A stretch of DNA of 64,000 bases from DAONFI01 sp035403485. Its GTDB lineage: Bacteria > Planctomycetota > Phycisphaerae > SM23-33. The stretch is from NCBI GenBank assembly GCA_964536835.1, contig CAZIAZ010000005.1:7888-71887 (forward strand), read 5' to 3'. Each line of letters starts with the position of its first letter. The first letter of the stretch is position 1. Positions 24,136 to 32,573 of this stretch are shown in pieces. Under the pieces are notes generated by a model. The model made no database searches. It worked only from the letters and a program-made list of their open reading frames with translations, and was not told where the DNA came from. The position numbers and the translations under genes are program-made.

Positions 24136-25409
24136 AGCTCAAACTCCTTCTGCGTATCAACAGTTCGCAAAAGCTTGAGACTTATATAAAGTCCTACAGC
24201 AATTCCGACAATCCCTACCACAGCCATCGTGTCGGTAGGTCGCAAAAATCTAATCATAAAAACTTCGACAGGCCCTGACAAAAAAATTCCGACAAACACT
24301 GCAAAATTGGCCGTCGCGATAACCGTGCCCTTGCACTTGCCGGCCGGCCGAATCTGTATGAACGCCTCGCACGGAATCATGTAAAGTCCGCCGATTACGC
24401 CCACCGCCCCAAACAGCACAAAAGCCGCCATTTTACGATACCCCTCCTGCATTACAGCCGGCAAAAACACGCAACAACCCAGCAGCAGACCCATAATCAC
24501 GGCTAACGGCCCAAGCACACGATACCAGTTACGATATCGCGTCAGTATGTTTGACAGAAGTCCGCCGACTGCCAAACCTACAAGTTCTACCGCGATTATA
24601 TAACCGCCCGTCGCCTCGCCCCAGCCGAACTGTACCTTAGCCATCTGGCTGAGACACAGTACCATTATTGAACCTGCGAACCACACAAATACGTCGGCAA
24701 GCATCACATACCATAACAGCCTGTCGCTGAAAATCCTGATAATAGGCCGCAGGGTATCCAGAGGGCCGTTCCACGGAAACCGTACATGCGGGTCAGCCGG
24801 CGGCTTTGACGTCACGAAAAAACTCGTCGCCAACCCTATGAGCGAAACACTCACCACACCCACGCCAACTATAAATCGGCCTAGCGGAATATCCCACGGG
24901 CCCATGCCGCCCGTGCCTATCGCCACGCCGGATACGGATACTCCCGCAAGTATCATGACCGTTACGATAACCTTCAGAAACGAATTGGCCCGATTGACGT
25001 AAAATGCCGGATAAATTTCCGGTATCGACCCGTTGAGAGCCGGACTGAACAGGCAGCTCTGCCAGCCCATCGTAAAAGCCATCATGAGTATGAAAGCCCA
25101 ATCGTCGAACATTATCCCGTAAGCCCCCATAAGCATTGCAGCCAGTTCCATGCATTTCGCGCCTATAATCACATTGCGTTTGGAAAATCTGTCCGCCAAC
25201 CAGCCGGCGTAAGAAGCGGATACCAGATACGGCAACGTGAAAAGCGACATAATCCAGCCTTCAAGGCCCTTGTGCTGGGACGAGATAGCCAGAAATATCG
25301 CACTTTGTCGGAAAAATCCGTCGTTGAACACACCAAGGCCGTAGGTGGCGGCCATCGCCGCAAAACGCCCTCTTGCACGTTTCACCTGCAACCTGATATC
25401 GGCGTCCAT
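24132..25409 (-). CDS. lplT: MFS transporter, LplT-like lysophospholipid flippase
   Basis: 425 residues with about 12 predicted membrane segments (for example FILMMAFTMGWQSCLFSPAL, VIVTVMILAGVSVSGVAIGT, VLGPLAVIMGLLLGCCVFLP). The loop after TM2-3 contains GWLADRFSKRNVIIG, the MFS signature A region. Family members move lysophospholipids across the inner membrane for Aas to re-acylate. The ATGA overlap with the aas-like gene mirrors the E. coli lplT-aas operon. The assignment to LplT rather than a general MFS permease relies partly on that context. It is downstream of rlmKL by 13 bp, on the same strand. Confidence 0.82.
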   Translation of the reverse strand: MDADIRLQVKRARGRFAAMAATYGLGVFNDGFFRQSAIFLAISSQHKGLEGWIMSLFTLPYLVSASYAGWLADRFSKRNVIIGAKCMELAAMLMGAYGIMFDDWAFILMMAFTMGWQSCLFSPALNGSIPEIYPAFYVNRANSFLKVIVTVMILAGVSVSGVAIGTGGMGPWDIPLGRFIVGVGVVSVSLIGLATSFFVTSKPPADPHVRFPWNGPLDTLRPIIRIFSDRLLWYVMLADVFVWFAGSIMVLCLSQMAKVQFGWGEATGGYIIAVELVGLAVGGLLSNILTRYRNWYRVLGPLAVIMGLLLGCCVFLPAVMQEGYRKMAAFVLFGAVGVIGGLYMIPCEAFIQIRPAGKCKGTVIATANFAVFVGIFLSGPVEVFMIRFLRPTDTMAVVGIVGIAVGLYISLKLLRTVDTQKEFEL

Positions 25410-25422
25410 GAATAAAAATCCC

Positions 25423-27606
25423 TCACACTTTTACCATTCGCCAGCAGCGATGGATTCTTTTATTGCGGAAATCTTCCGGCAGCGTCTGCCGCGTTATCTC
25501 CCGCACGTTCCAACCTGCATTCGCCGCCGCCTGTTCGTCGAATTTGAATCGTCGGAAATTGGTGGAAAAATAAACTACGCCGTTTAACGTAACAACGCCG
25601 GCCAGCAATTCAAGAACATGCAGATAATTCTGCTGTACGTCGAAATCCTCCTCCAGGGATTTGGAGTTGGAGAATGTCGGCGGATCGAACACGACCAGGT
25701 CGTAACTCGGCACTCTCGGATGGCCCTGGAGGAAACCCACGGCATCGCATCGCACAAATTCATGTTGCGGGCCGGCAAAGCCGTTGAGCGTCATGTTCAC
25801 TTCAGCCCAGTCCAGATATTTCTGCGACAAGTCGACGGTAGTGGTGCTTTTCGCTCCGCCGGCGGCGGCAAAGACGCTGAATGAGCCGGTGTATGCAAAA
25901 AGATTCAAAAACCGTTTGCCGGCGGCTTCATTGCGAACCATCTGCCGCGCTATGCGATGGTCGAGAAACAGACCCGTATCCAGATAATCAGAGAGGTTTA
26001 CCCTGAATTTCAAGCCGTTCTCCATGACGACGTATTCCCTGGCTTCATCGGCGAGACGTTCGTACTGATTAGCGCCTTTCTGTCGGTTTCTGCGTTTCAG
26101 AAAGACGTCAGCCGCCGGCACGTCGAGCGTTCGAGCCGCCGTTTTAGCCAGCATTTCCAGCCAATCGGCGTGTTCAGCCGGCGTCAATTCATCCGGCCGT
26201 ACATATTCCGCAATATGCAGCGCCGGCCCATAACGGTCGACCACTAGCGGCACTTCGGGGATATCCTTGTCGTATATCCTGTAACATTCGATGCCGCGGG
26301 ACTGCCACTTACGGAGATGCCTTGCGTTTTTCGCCAGCCGGTTTGCGAACATTTCCGCCTGTCCGGCGGCATTTTCGTGCAAGCCGCCGAAAGCCTGCTC
26401 ATTCCCGCCATGCTGAACAGACGCCTGCCGTGACGGCTGCAGTTGTTCATCGGGAGCATCTGTTTCCTTGCGTCCTCCGCCAAGCCGCGGCCCATGAAAC
26501 TGGTAAAATGTGCACTCAATTCTGCCGTTGTAAAGTTTGCGGCGACGCGAAGCCGGCTGGCCGACTATCTGCTCAAAATCGGGATAGGCCGTAAGTATGT
26601 AGTGCGACCACGTCGGCAGCCGGCGGAGCACTTCCGGAAACGAGCGGTAAAGGCTTTGCAGCTCGCGTGCCTCGCCAACTCGCACGCCATACGGCGGATT
26701 GGTTATAATCACGCCGTAATCTTTCTTGCTGCGAAGTTCGCTGAAGGGCCGTTCCTGGAAATGAATATCGTCGGCTACGCCGGCAGCCTGGGCGTTGCGG
26801 CGGGCAAGTTTGACGGCATCGCCGTCGGTATCCGTACCCATGAGCTGTTCAATCGGCTCGCGAAGGACAAGGTCACGTGCGGCAGCGCGAATTTCATCGA
26901 AAATTCCGCGTCCGACCGTCGGCCAGTTTTCAGCCGCGAAACTGCGATTCACGCCAGGCGCGATATTTCTGGCTATCAGCGCAGCCTCAATAGGTATCGT
27001 ACCCGTACCGCAGAACGGATCTATCAACGGCCGCTGCGGACAGTAAAAACTCAACATAACCATCGCAGCCGCCAGCGTCTCCTTAAGCGGCGCAACGCCG
27101 ACTATTGGCCGATAACCGCGTTTGTTCAGACCGGCTCCGCTGGTGTCAACCGTAATTGTGGCAACGTCCTTCAGCAGCGCGACTTCAACGGTAAAAACGG
27201 CTCCGGTTTCAGGGAGTTCCGAAACGCCATGGGCTGCGCGGAGCTTTTCCACGATAGCCTTCTTGACTATTTTCTGACAGGCCGGCACAGACGTCAGAAC
27301 CGATTTGACACTGCGGCCCAGCACCGGAAACGCGCCGTCAGCCGGAATCAGTTCCTGCCAATCGATTGCGTAAGTACGGTCGAACAGTTCGCCGAAATCG
27401 GCTGCCTCGAACTGGCCCATCATCAGCAGTACGCGGTCAGCCGTGCGTAAATGCACGTTAGCCGTCGCCAACGTGCGAATATCGCCGTTGAAATGAATCC
27501 TGCCGGACTGCGTTATCCGCGACGCTATCCCAAGCGTCTCCAATTCGCGGGACACCAGCGATTCAAGGCCGAAAGTGGAAGTCGCCACAAGTTCCATGTC
27601 ATTCAT
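25423..27606 (-). CDS. rlmKL: 23S rRNA (guanine-N2/N7) methyltransferase RlmKL
   Basis: 727 residues, close to the 702 of E. coli RlmKL. The N-terminal half is the RlmL part: a THUMP region (residues about 50-165), then IDPFCGTGTIPIEAALIARN and VIITNPPYGVRVGEARELQS, the N2-G methyltransferase NPPY motif. The C-terminal half is RlmK: FLNLFAYTGSFSVFAAAGGA and VVFDPPTFSNSK, as in m7G methyltransferases of COG1092. Together they modify G2445 and G2069 of 23S rRNA (E. coli numbering). A Ser/Gln/Glu-rich linker (about 385-425) joins the halves. ATG 27606 is chosen because it overlaps the previous stop (ATGAATGA) and has GGAG 8 bases upstream; a longer frame opens at 27633. Confidence 0.93.
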   Translation of the reverse strand: MNDMELVATSTFGLESLVSRELETLGIASRITQSGRIHFNGDIRTLATANVHLRTADRVLLMMGQFEAADFGELFDRTYAIDWQELIPADGAFPVLGRSVKSVLTSVPACQKIVKKAIVEKLRAAHGVSELPETGAVFTVEVALLKDVATITVDTSGAGLNKRGYRPIVGVAPLKETLAAAMVMLSFYCPQRPLIDPFCGTGTIPIEAALIARNIAPGVNRSFAAENWPTVGRGIFDEIRAAARDLVLREPIEQLMGTDTDGDAVKLARRNAQAAGVADDIHFQERPFSELRSKKDYGVIITNPPYGVRVGEARELQSLYRSFPEVLRRLPTWSHYILTAYPDFEQIVGQPASRRRKLYNGRIECTFYQFHGPRLGGGRKETDAPDEQLQPSRQASVQHGGNEQAFGGLHENAAGQAEMFANRLAKNARHLRKWQSRGIECYRIYDKDIPEVPLVVDRYGPALHIAEYVRPDELTPAEHADWLEMLAKTAARTLDVPAADVFLKRRNRQKGANQYERLADEAREYVVMENGLKFRVNLSDYLDTGLFLDHRIARQMVRNEAAGKRFLNLFAYTGSFSVFAAAGGAKSTTTVDLSQKYLDWAEVNMTLNGFAGPQHEFVRCDAVGFLQGHPRVPSYDLVVFDPPTFSNSKSLEEDFDVQQNYLHVLELLAGVVTLNGVVYFSTNFRRFKFDEQAAANAGWNVREITRQTLPEDFRNKRIHRCWRMVKV

Positions 27607-28516
27607 CGCCGGCTCCGTTGCTGGCATTGCCAAACGGCACTCTTATTACGTAAGGCCGTATGACGAATATCCTGTCGTAATCCATGCCCTGCTTGGTGCA
27701 GGTCAGAAAATGGTTCGCAACGCTGTTTGGCCGGCTGGCCTGGCTGCCAGGGCCGATGACCAGAAAATCATCCGTCGGCATTTTCACGCGAAAGGCCATC
27801 TCGTCCAGCGGATAGAACTGGCTTTTGTAAACTATTCTCGGATCGTCGTTATCCGTTTCTATGCCGAAGTGCCGAACTGTACTGCGTATCTGCGGCACGG
27901 CGACGATTATGATGTCCCGATTTGTTTCCTCGTCCAGGAACGTACTCAACGTCAGCAGATTGTCGCCAGGCGGAAAGTGTTCGCCGCGCAGGGTTTGGGC
28001 ATCGCTGAAAATAAAGATGTTCTGAACGGGCTGTCCGGTTTTCATTTCAAGATGTGCGGGATAACCCAATCGCGTTTCGATGATTTTTTTCTGGAAACTC
28101 AGGCCGCCCTGTCGGGCAAGAAGGCTTTCCACCTCAGCCCAGTCGCAGTTGCGGCCAACGCCCACGCGAAAGCCGTTCATGCCCAGAACTGTGGAATGCA
28201 GGCTGACCGGCTCTTCGTCGAGAAACGTCCAAAATTTTTCCAGCCTGCCTGCCGTGCCTGCCGGCAATTCTATGCTGTTCACTTCCAGGCGAATGACCTT
28301 GAATTCCCGCCGCATCCGCGTAGGCCTTTGCGGCTGGGATTTATCGGGAGCGGCAGATGAAATTTTAGTTCCGGTATCCGGCATTTTTGAGACAGCCGAC
28401 GTTTCTGCCGGCTTGACAGAGTTGTCCTGGCCGGCAGTTATGACGCCGATATTTTCGCATCCGACAACCAGCAGGATATTTAATGTTAAAAAAATTTGCA
28501 GCAGGCTACGACACAT
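27599..28516 (-). CDS. Predicted lipoprotein of unknown function
   Basis: 305 residues, not recognised. The N-terminus SLLQIFLTLNILLVVGC is a lipoprotein signal with cysteine at residue 20 (VVGC|E). A Pro/Thr/Ser-rich linker to about residue 65 is followed by a folded domain with beta-strand patterns (FKVIRLEVNSIELPAGTAGR, TVLGMNGFRVGVGRNCDWAE). Such domains with alternating strands resemble secretin-associated or type II/IV secretion lipoproteins of planctomycetes, but this is only a resemblance. It overlaps the rlmKL start by 8 bp and lies 5 bp after the membrane protein gene, so all three are co-transcribed. Confidence 0.7.
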   Translation of the reverse strand: MCRSLLQIFLTLNILLVVGCENIGVITAGQDNSVKPAETSAVSKMPDTGTKISSAAPDKSQPQRPTRMRREFKVIRLEVNSIELPAGTAGRLEKFWTFLDEEPVSLHSTVLGMNGFRVGVGRNCDWAEVESLLARQGGLSFQKKIIETRLGYPAHLEMKTGQPVQNIFIFSDAQTLRGEHFPPGDNLLTLSTFLDEETNRDIIIVAVPQIRSTVRHFGIETDNDDPRIVYKSQFYPLDEMAFRVKMPTDDFLVIGPGSQASRPNSVANHFLTCTKQGMDYDRIFVIRPYVIRVPFGNASNGAGDE

Positions 28517-28521
28517 GTGGT

Positions 28522-29274
28522 CTATTTTACCTCATCGCATTTCGTCGCCATATTCACGGTGGCAGCCGGCTGTGGGCCGGTCAGCCGATAATAACCGCGC
28601 GCAAATTTGACGACAATCATCAGCCACGCCAGAATCGCTATGCAGGGATACGCGATGAATCTCGTATAATACGGTATCAGGACGGCAAAACCAGCGCCTG
28701 TCGCGATATCGCGGCAATGCACGATATCGCCGAGGTTGAACGTCGCCCCGCATACGTGTGACGGCCGCAGCAGTTGCTGCCACGGCGTAAGCATGGCCAG
28801 CAAAACAGCCGCCCAGCATACTGAACTGATAATCTGCCTTATGCCGCGTACCGCCGGCCCAACCAGCGAAAGATGTCCCGCGACAGTCTGAAGCAGAAAC
28901 AGAAAACCGCCAGCCGCAAAAGCAATGATTTTCGTCGCAGCCAACACCCAATTCAATGCATACTGCCAGTTAATCGTCCGCTGCCGCGTACATTCGGACG
29001 TTTTTGTCATAAACGACGTCGCCGGCTCAGTCGCACAAGCCGCCACCGCAGCCGCCGCAGTTTCAGCCGGCATTGTAGTAGGCGTCGCGGACGTATGAAC
29101 GGCGGCTGGAACGGATTTAACCGTACACTTATCAAGAACTCCGCCGAATTCCACCGCACAGAAACCGGCTATCTGAGCCGCCAGGCAGAGCAGAATTATC
29201 AGGCATAAAATGCCGTTAGCCCTGTGCAGACTACGAAACGCGGCGTTAAATTCGCATGTTTGAATGGCTGGCAT
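28522..29274 (-). CDS. Integral membrane protein of unknown function
   Basis: 250 residues, no family recognised. Hydrophobic segments lie at about 22-42 (ILCLIILLCLAAQIAGFCAV), 107-128 (WVLAATKIIAFAAGGFLFLL), 145-165 (IISSVCWAAVLLAML) and 205-225 (FIAYPCIAILAWLMIVV). An Ala/Thr/Pro-rich periplasmic loop spans about 50-95. Six cysteines are scattered through the loops. It is first gene of a unit with the lipoprotein and rlmKL. The preceding 55 bp to the hemL stop show a GGAGG-like site on the minus strand near 29280. Confidence 0.68.
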   Translation of the reverse strand: MPAIQTCEFNAAFRSLHRANGILCLIILLCLAAQIAGFCAVEFGGVLDKCTVKSVPAAVHTSATPTTMPAETAAAAVAACATEPATSFMTKTSECTRQRTINWQYALNWVLAATKIIAFAAGGFLFLLQTVAGHLSLVGPAVRGIRQIISSVCWAAVLLAMLTPWQQLLRPSHVCGATFNLGDIVHCRDIATGAGFAVLIPYYTRFIAYPCIAILAWLMIVVKFARGYYRLTGPQPAATVNMATKCDEVK

Positions 29275-29329
29275 GATAAAAACCTCCTCAATCTTTTGTA
29301 AAAATCATCGTTGAACTACGGGAGACATT

Positions 29330-30631
29330 TTAAAAAATTTCTTCAAAAGCCTTTTTCGCCGCACTGGCGGTCAGGTCGAAATCTTCCTGCGTATGAGAGG
29401 ATGAAACGAACCACGCCTCATACTGGCTCGGCGGCAGGAACACACCTTCGCCGAGCATTTTGCCGAAAAACTTTGCAAACGCATTTTTGTCGCATTCGAG
29501 AGCCTGGTCGTAATTTTTCACCTCGCCAGGCCGGAAGAACACGCACATCATCGACCCTACCCTATTGAACGTCAGCCTGTCCGAGACGGCTGCATCGCCG
29601 GCTGCTGTTCTGAGCATACGCTCAAGCAGGCCGGCGTTTTCGTCCAATCTGGAGTAAAAATCCGCGTCATTGCGTATGGCTGTCAACGTCGCAATGCCAG
29701 CCGCCATCGCCGGCCCATTGCCGGAAAGCGTGCCAGCCTGGTAAACGTCGCCCAGCGGCGAAAGCCTGTCCATTATTTCCGACGGCCCCGCCACCGCACC
29801 AACCGGCATGCCGCCGCCGATGATTTTGCCCAGCGTGGTTATGTCAGCCTGTACGCCGTAAAGTTCCTGTGCGCCGCCCCACGCCACGCGGAAACCCGTC
29901 ATGACTTCGTCGAATATCAACATCGCTCCGCCGGCGTCGCATATTTCCCGCAAGCCCTGCAGAAAACCGCCAGCCGGCGGCACTACGCCCATATTGCCGG
30001 CTACCGGCTCGACGAGTACCGTCGCTATTTCACTGCCGTATTCTTCAAAAAGGCAGCGAACGGAATCAAGGTCGTTATAATCCGCCAGCAGCGTATCGCT
30101 CGTCGCGCCTACCGGCACGCCCGCGCTGGACGGCTGGCCGGTAGTCGTCGCACCGCTGCCAGCCTGCACGAGCATGGCGTCGCAATGGCCGTGATAACAG
30201 CCCCTGAACTTCACCACCATCCGCCGGCCCGTAACGCCGCGGGCTAACCGAAGAGCCGTCATCACCGCTTCCGTCCCGCTGGACGTGAATCTTATCTTTT
30301 CAGCTCGCGGAATAGCCGATATCACCAATTCGGCAAGTTCGACCTCTTCTTCGGTGGTCGCGCCGAAAGACGTGCCGCGCAGAACGGCTTTGTGAATAGC
30401 CGTCACCACCTCCTGCTGCGCATGGCCGAGAATCAACGGCCCATAACTGCACACGTAATCCACATATTCATTGCCGTCGAGGTCAATTATGTGCGACCCG
30501 CAGGCACGCGATATCAGGGGCGGCTGGCCGCCTACGGCGGCAAACGCCCTGACCGGCGAATTAACTCCGCCGACCAGCACTTTGCAGGCACGTTCGAATG
30601 CTTCACGGGATTTGCTGGTCTTCATGTCCAT
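29330..30631 (-). CDS. hemL: Glutamate-1-semialdehyde 2,1-aminomutase
   Basis: 433 residues. PLP enzyme making 5-aminolevulinate from glutamate-1-semialdehyde in the C5 heme/corrinoid pathway. Class III aminotransferase landmarks: VGGVNSPVRAFAAVGG at the N-terminus, FTSSGTEAVMTALRLARG, FRGCYHGHCDAMLVQAGSG, LIFDEVMTGFRVAWGGAQ (PLP aspartate) and TTLGKIIGGGMPVGAVAG carrying the PLP-lysine. Start ATG 30631 (MDMKTSK) is set 5 bp after the HAD gene stop. An upstream TTG start would overlap that gene. Operon order is fruK - HAD - hemL. Confidence 0.96.
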   Translation of the reverse strand: MDMKTSKSREAFERACKVLVGGVNSPVRAFAAVGGQPPLISRACGSHIIDLDGNEYVDYVCSYGPLILGHAQQEVVTAIHKAVLRGTSFGATTEEEVELAELVISAIPRAEKIRFTSSGTEAVMTALRLARGVTGRRMVVKFRGCYHGHCDAMLVQAGSGATTTGQPSSAGVPVGATSDTLLADYNDLDSVRCLFEEYGSEIATVLVEPVAGNMGVVPPAGGFLQGLREICDAGGAMLIFDEVMTGFRVAWGGAQELYGVQADITTLGKIIGGGMPVGAVAGPSEIMDRLSPLGDVYQAGTLSGNGPAMAAGIATLTAIRNDADFYSRLDENAGLLERMLRTAAGDAAVSDRLTFNRVGSMMCVFFRPGEVKNYDQALECDKNAFAKFFGKMLGEGVFLPPSQYEAWFVSSSHTQEDFDLTASAAKKAFEEIF

Positions 30632-30636
30632 TTTTG

Positions 30637-31353
30637 TTAATGATAACTGCAAAGCGGGTCGGATGGCAAGGTTTCATTCGTTTTTTCGCCGCCCAGGATA
30701 GCCATAACTTCCTGCGGAACTTCAGCCAAAGTAGGCGCGGTCCAATCTGCACCGCTGGTTTTGAGGTTTTTTGGGGTAAAGCTCGTGGTAAGGCCAAGAC
30801 AGTGAGCGCCGGCGGCTTTGGCGGCTTTTACGCCGTTGTTGGCGTCCTCCACGACCATGCAGGCAGACGGCGAAAGACGCAACGCCTCGGCAGCCTTGAG
30901 AAAACATTCAGGGTCAGGCTTGTGACGAGTCACATCGTCGCCTGTTATGACGGCATCGAACGTAGCCATCGGCAAACCTATCTCCGTAAGATTGCCCGTA
31001 ACTTTAACCATATCCGCAGAACTGGCCACGGCGAGTCTGACGCCGCGACGGCGGCATTCGCCGATAAATTCAAGTACGCCGTCCAGCGGCTGCAAAGAGC
31101 CTTTGATGAGTTCCAGATATATTTGGTAAGTTCGCATTTTATCCCGCGGAAGGGTCAGTTTTACGCCATACTTTTCCGCAACCCCGCTGATAAAGCGACT
31201 TTCGCCGGCACCGATAAACGGCAAAAAATCATCCGGCTTGACCGACAGACTATAATCACGCCGCATCATCTCCATCGCCGCATCGCGTATGAACCGTTCT
31301 GAATCGCACAAAACGCCGTCCATATCAAAAATCACGCCATTAATACGCTGCAT
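30637..31353 (-). CDS. HAD-superfamily phosphatase, beta-phosphoglucomutase-like
   Basis: 238 residues. HAD subfamily IA: nucleophile motif GVIFDMDGVLCDSE at the start, the helical cap (about 20-85), LAVASSADMVKVTGNL (motif II), HKPDPECFLKAAE (motif III lysine) and MVVEDANNGVKAAKAAGA (motif IV). The D-x-D loop and EDA motif are typical of beta-phosphoglucomutase and small phosphosugar phosphatases; the substrate is unknown. It sits between fruK (24 bp upstream) and hemL (5 bp downstream), so it is translated from the same transcript. A sugar-phosphate clean-up role fits fruK better than hemL. Confidence 0.87.
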   Translation of the reverse strand: MQRINGVIFDMDGVLCDSERFIRDAAMEMMRRDYSLSVKPDDFLPFIGAGESRFISGVAEKYGVKLTLPRDKMRTYQIYLELIKGSLQPLDGVLEFIGECRRRGVRLAVASSADMVKVTGNLTEIGLPMATFDAVITGDDVTRHKPDPECFLKAAEALRLSPSACMVVEDANNGVKAAKAAGAHCLGLTTSFTPKNLKTSGADWTAPTLAEVPQEVMAILGGEKTNETLPSDPLCSYH

Positions 31354-31377
31354 TATTTAACCTCTTTTATAACTTTT

Positions 31378-32316
31378 TTATAATTTTTTTATAAAAAGAC
31401 CATTAAAAATTTTATCTGCCAGTTCCTGTTGAAATTTCGCGGTTTGGGTATTGGCGGCAGAGGCGCTGGCGCAGGCTACCGCATGCATGATTGCGTCGCG
31501 ATAATCGCCGCCGCGATACAAGCTGCCAACAAACGCTCCCAGCAGCACATCGCCACAGCCAACCGTATTCACCACATCGACCGCCATGCCCGGCAGACAC
31601 TGCAACACGCCTTCGGCACGCACAAGATAAGCCCCGTCTCCGCCACAACTTAAGAGAATATTCTCAACATCATCCGTCAGCGACCTGGCTGCGTCGAGCA
31701 GTTCTGCGTCATCGGAAAATTCCCGCCCGACAAGTTCAGATAATTCAATGGCGTTGGGCTTGAGCAGCCATAATTTTTTGCCCCCGGCAGCCTGCAATGC
31801 TTTGCCCGACGCATCCACAGCCACCATCGCCCCGCCAGCCAGAGAAATATCCAACAATTTCGACATCTCTCTACAGCCAACGCCAGGCGGCAGTGAGCCG
31901 CAGAAAATCACCAGGCATTGCGGATTAATCCGACACTTCAGCCGGCTGGCGAGTTCGTCGATGTCACCCTTTCCAACGGCAAGGCCTTCATCGCGAAGAT
32001 GCATCTCGGCACCGACGGCCGGATTGACCAGAGTAAGATTTTCGCGAGTAAGGCCATTAACGTCGACAAACGAATCCTCTATAAGGCCCTGCGCGAAGAC
32101 GGAGTCAAATACGCTGCGATTCTCACTGCCGAGAAACCCCGTCGCCACGGAAGCAACACCCATATCAGCCAACACGCGCGAGACGTTTACGCCTTTGCCG
32201 CCCGCTATGCGGCTGACGGTGCGACATTGCGCATGCGAGCCGATTTCAAGCTGCGAAACCTCGATAGCCCTGTCAATCGCAGGATTCAAAGTCACGGTGA
32301 TGATGGTTTTGAACAT
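31378..32316 (-). CDS. fruK: 1-phosphofructokinase family sugar kinase
   Basis: 312 residues, PfkB/ribokinase fold. Begins MFKTIITVTLNPAIDRAIEV (the TLNPAxD start of 1-phosphofructokinase and tagatose-6-phosphate kinase), then AGGKGVNVSRVLADMGV (substrate-binding), and near the C-terminus VVNTVGCGDVLLGAFVGSL, the catalytic-base/anion-hole motif. That motif is normally GAGD and here reads GCGD. The family phosphorylates fructose-1-phosphate, tagatose-6-phosphate or related sugars. No PTS fructose transporter is nearby. ATG 32316 is preferred, although the frame extends to 32370. First gene of the fruK-HAD-hemL unit. Confidence 0.87.
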   Translation of the reverse strand: MFKTIITVTLNPAIDRAIEVSQLEIGSHAQCRTVSRIAGGKGVNVSRVLADMGVASVATGFLGSENRSVFDSVFAQGLIEDSFVDVNGLTRENLTLVNPAVGAEMHLRDEGLAVGKGDIDELASRLKCRINPQCLVIFCGSLPPGVGCREMSKLLDISLAGGAMVAVDASGKALQAAGGKKLWLLKPNAIELSELVGREFSDDAELLDAARSLTDDVENILLSCGGDGAYLVRAEGVLQCLPGMAVDVVNTVGCGDVLLGAFVGSLYRGGDYRDAIMHAVACASASAANTQTAKFQQELADKIFNGLFIKKL

Positions 32317-32468
32317 GGCCGGATTATACCCGCTGCGGGCAAAAATTATGACCAAATTTTCCAAATTCAACGGAACTTTCCGGCTAGCTGAGACGTTATA
32401 TATATGGAAACCGATGCGGCAAACCGTTTCCTGCCCTTTCCGGTTAAAATGCCCCGTGTTTCCAAAAT

Positions 32469-32505
32469 AACAGGCGGGTTCTCGTCTCCTTCCCGCCTGT
32501 TTTTA
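32469..32505 (-). terminator. Strong hairpin downstream of ruvB
   Basis: A perfect 10-bp stem AACAGGCGGG (32469-32478) / CCCGCCTGTT (32492-32501) with a 13-nt loop, about 70 bp past the ruvB stop. Read in the ruvB direction it is followed by ATTTT; in the other direction by TTTTATTTAA. The fragment GAACCTATCCCAAAAA at 32520 just beside it equals the end of the 43.9-kb MITE. Confidence 0.65.
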
Positions 32506-32573
32506 TTTAATATAAAAAGAACCTATCCCAAAAAAACTGTTTGGTGGAAAGTACGAAAATCCGACCCGCCTCA

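Noticed and set aside
26443..27450. 335-codon plus-strand frame opposite rlmKL
   Set aside because: Antisense shadow of a gene with clear NPPY and DPPTFS motifs; composition is typical of a reverse frame.
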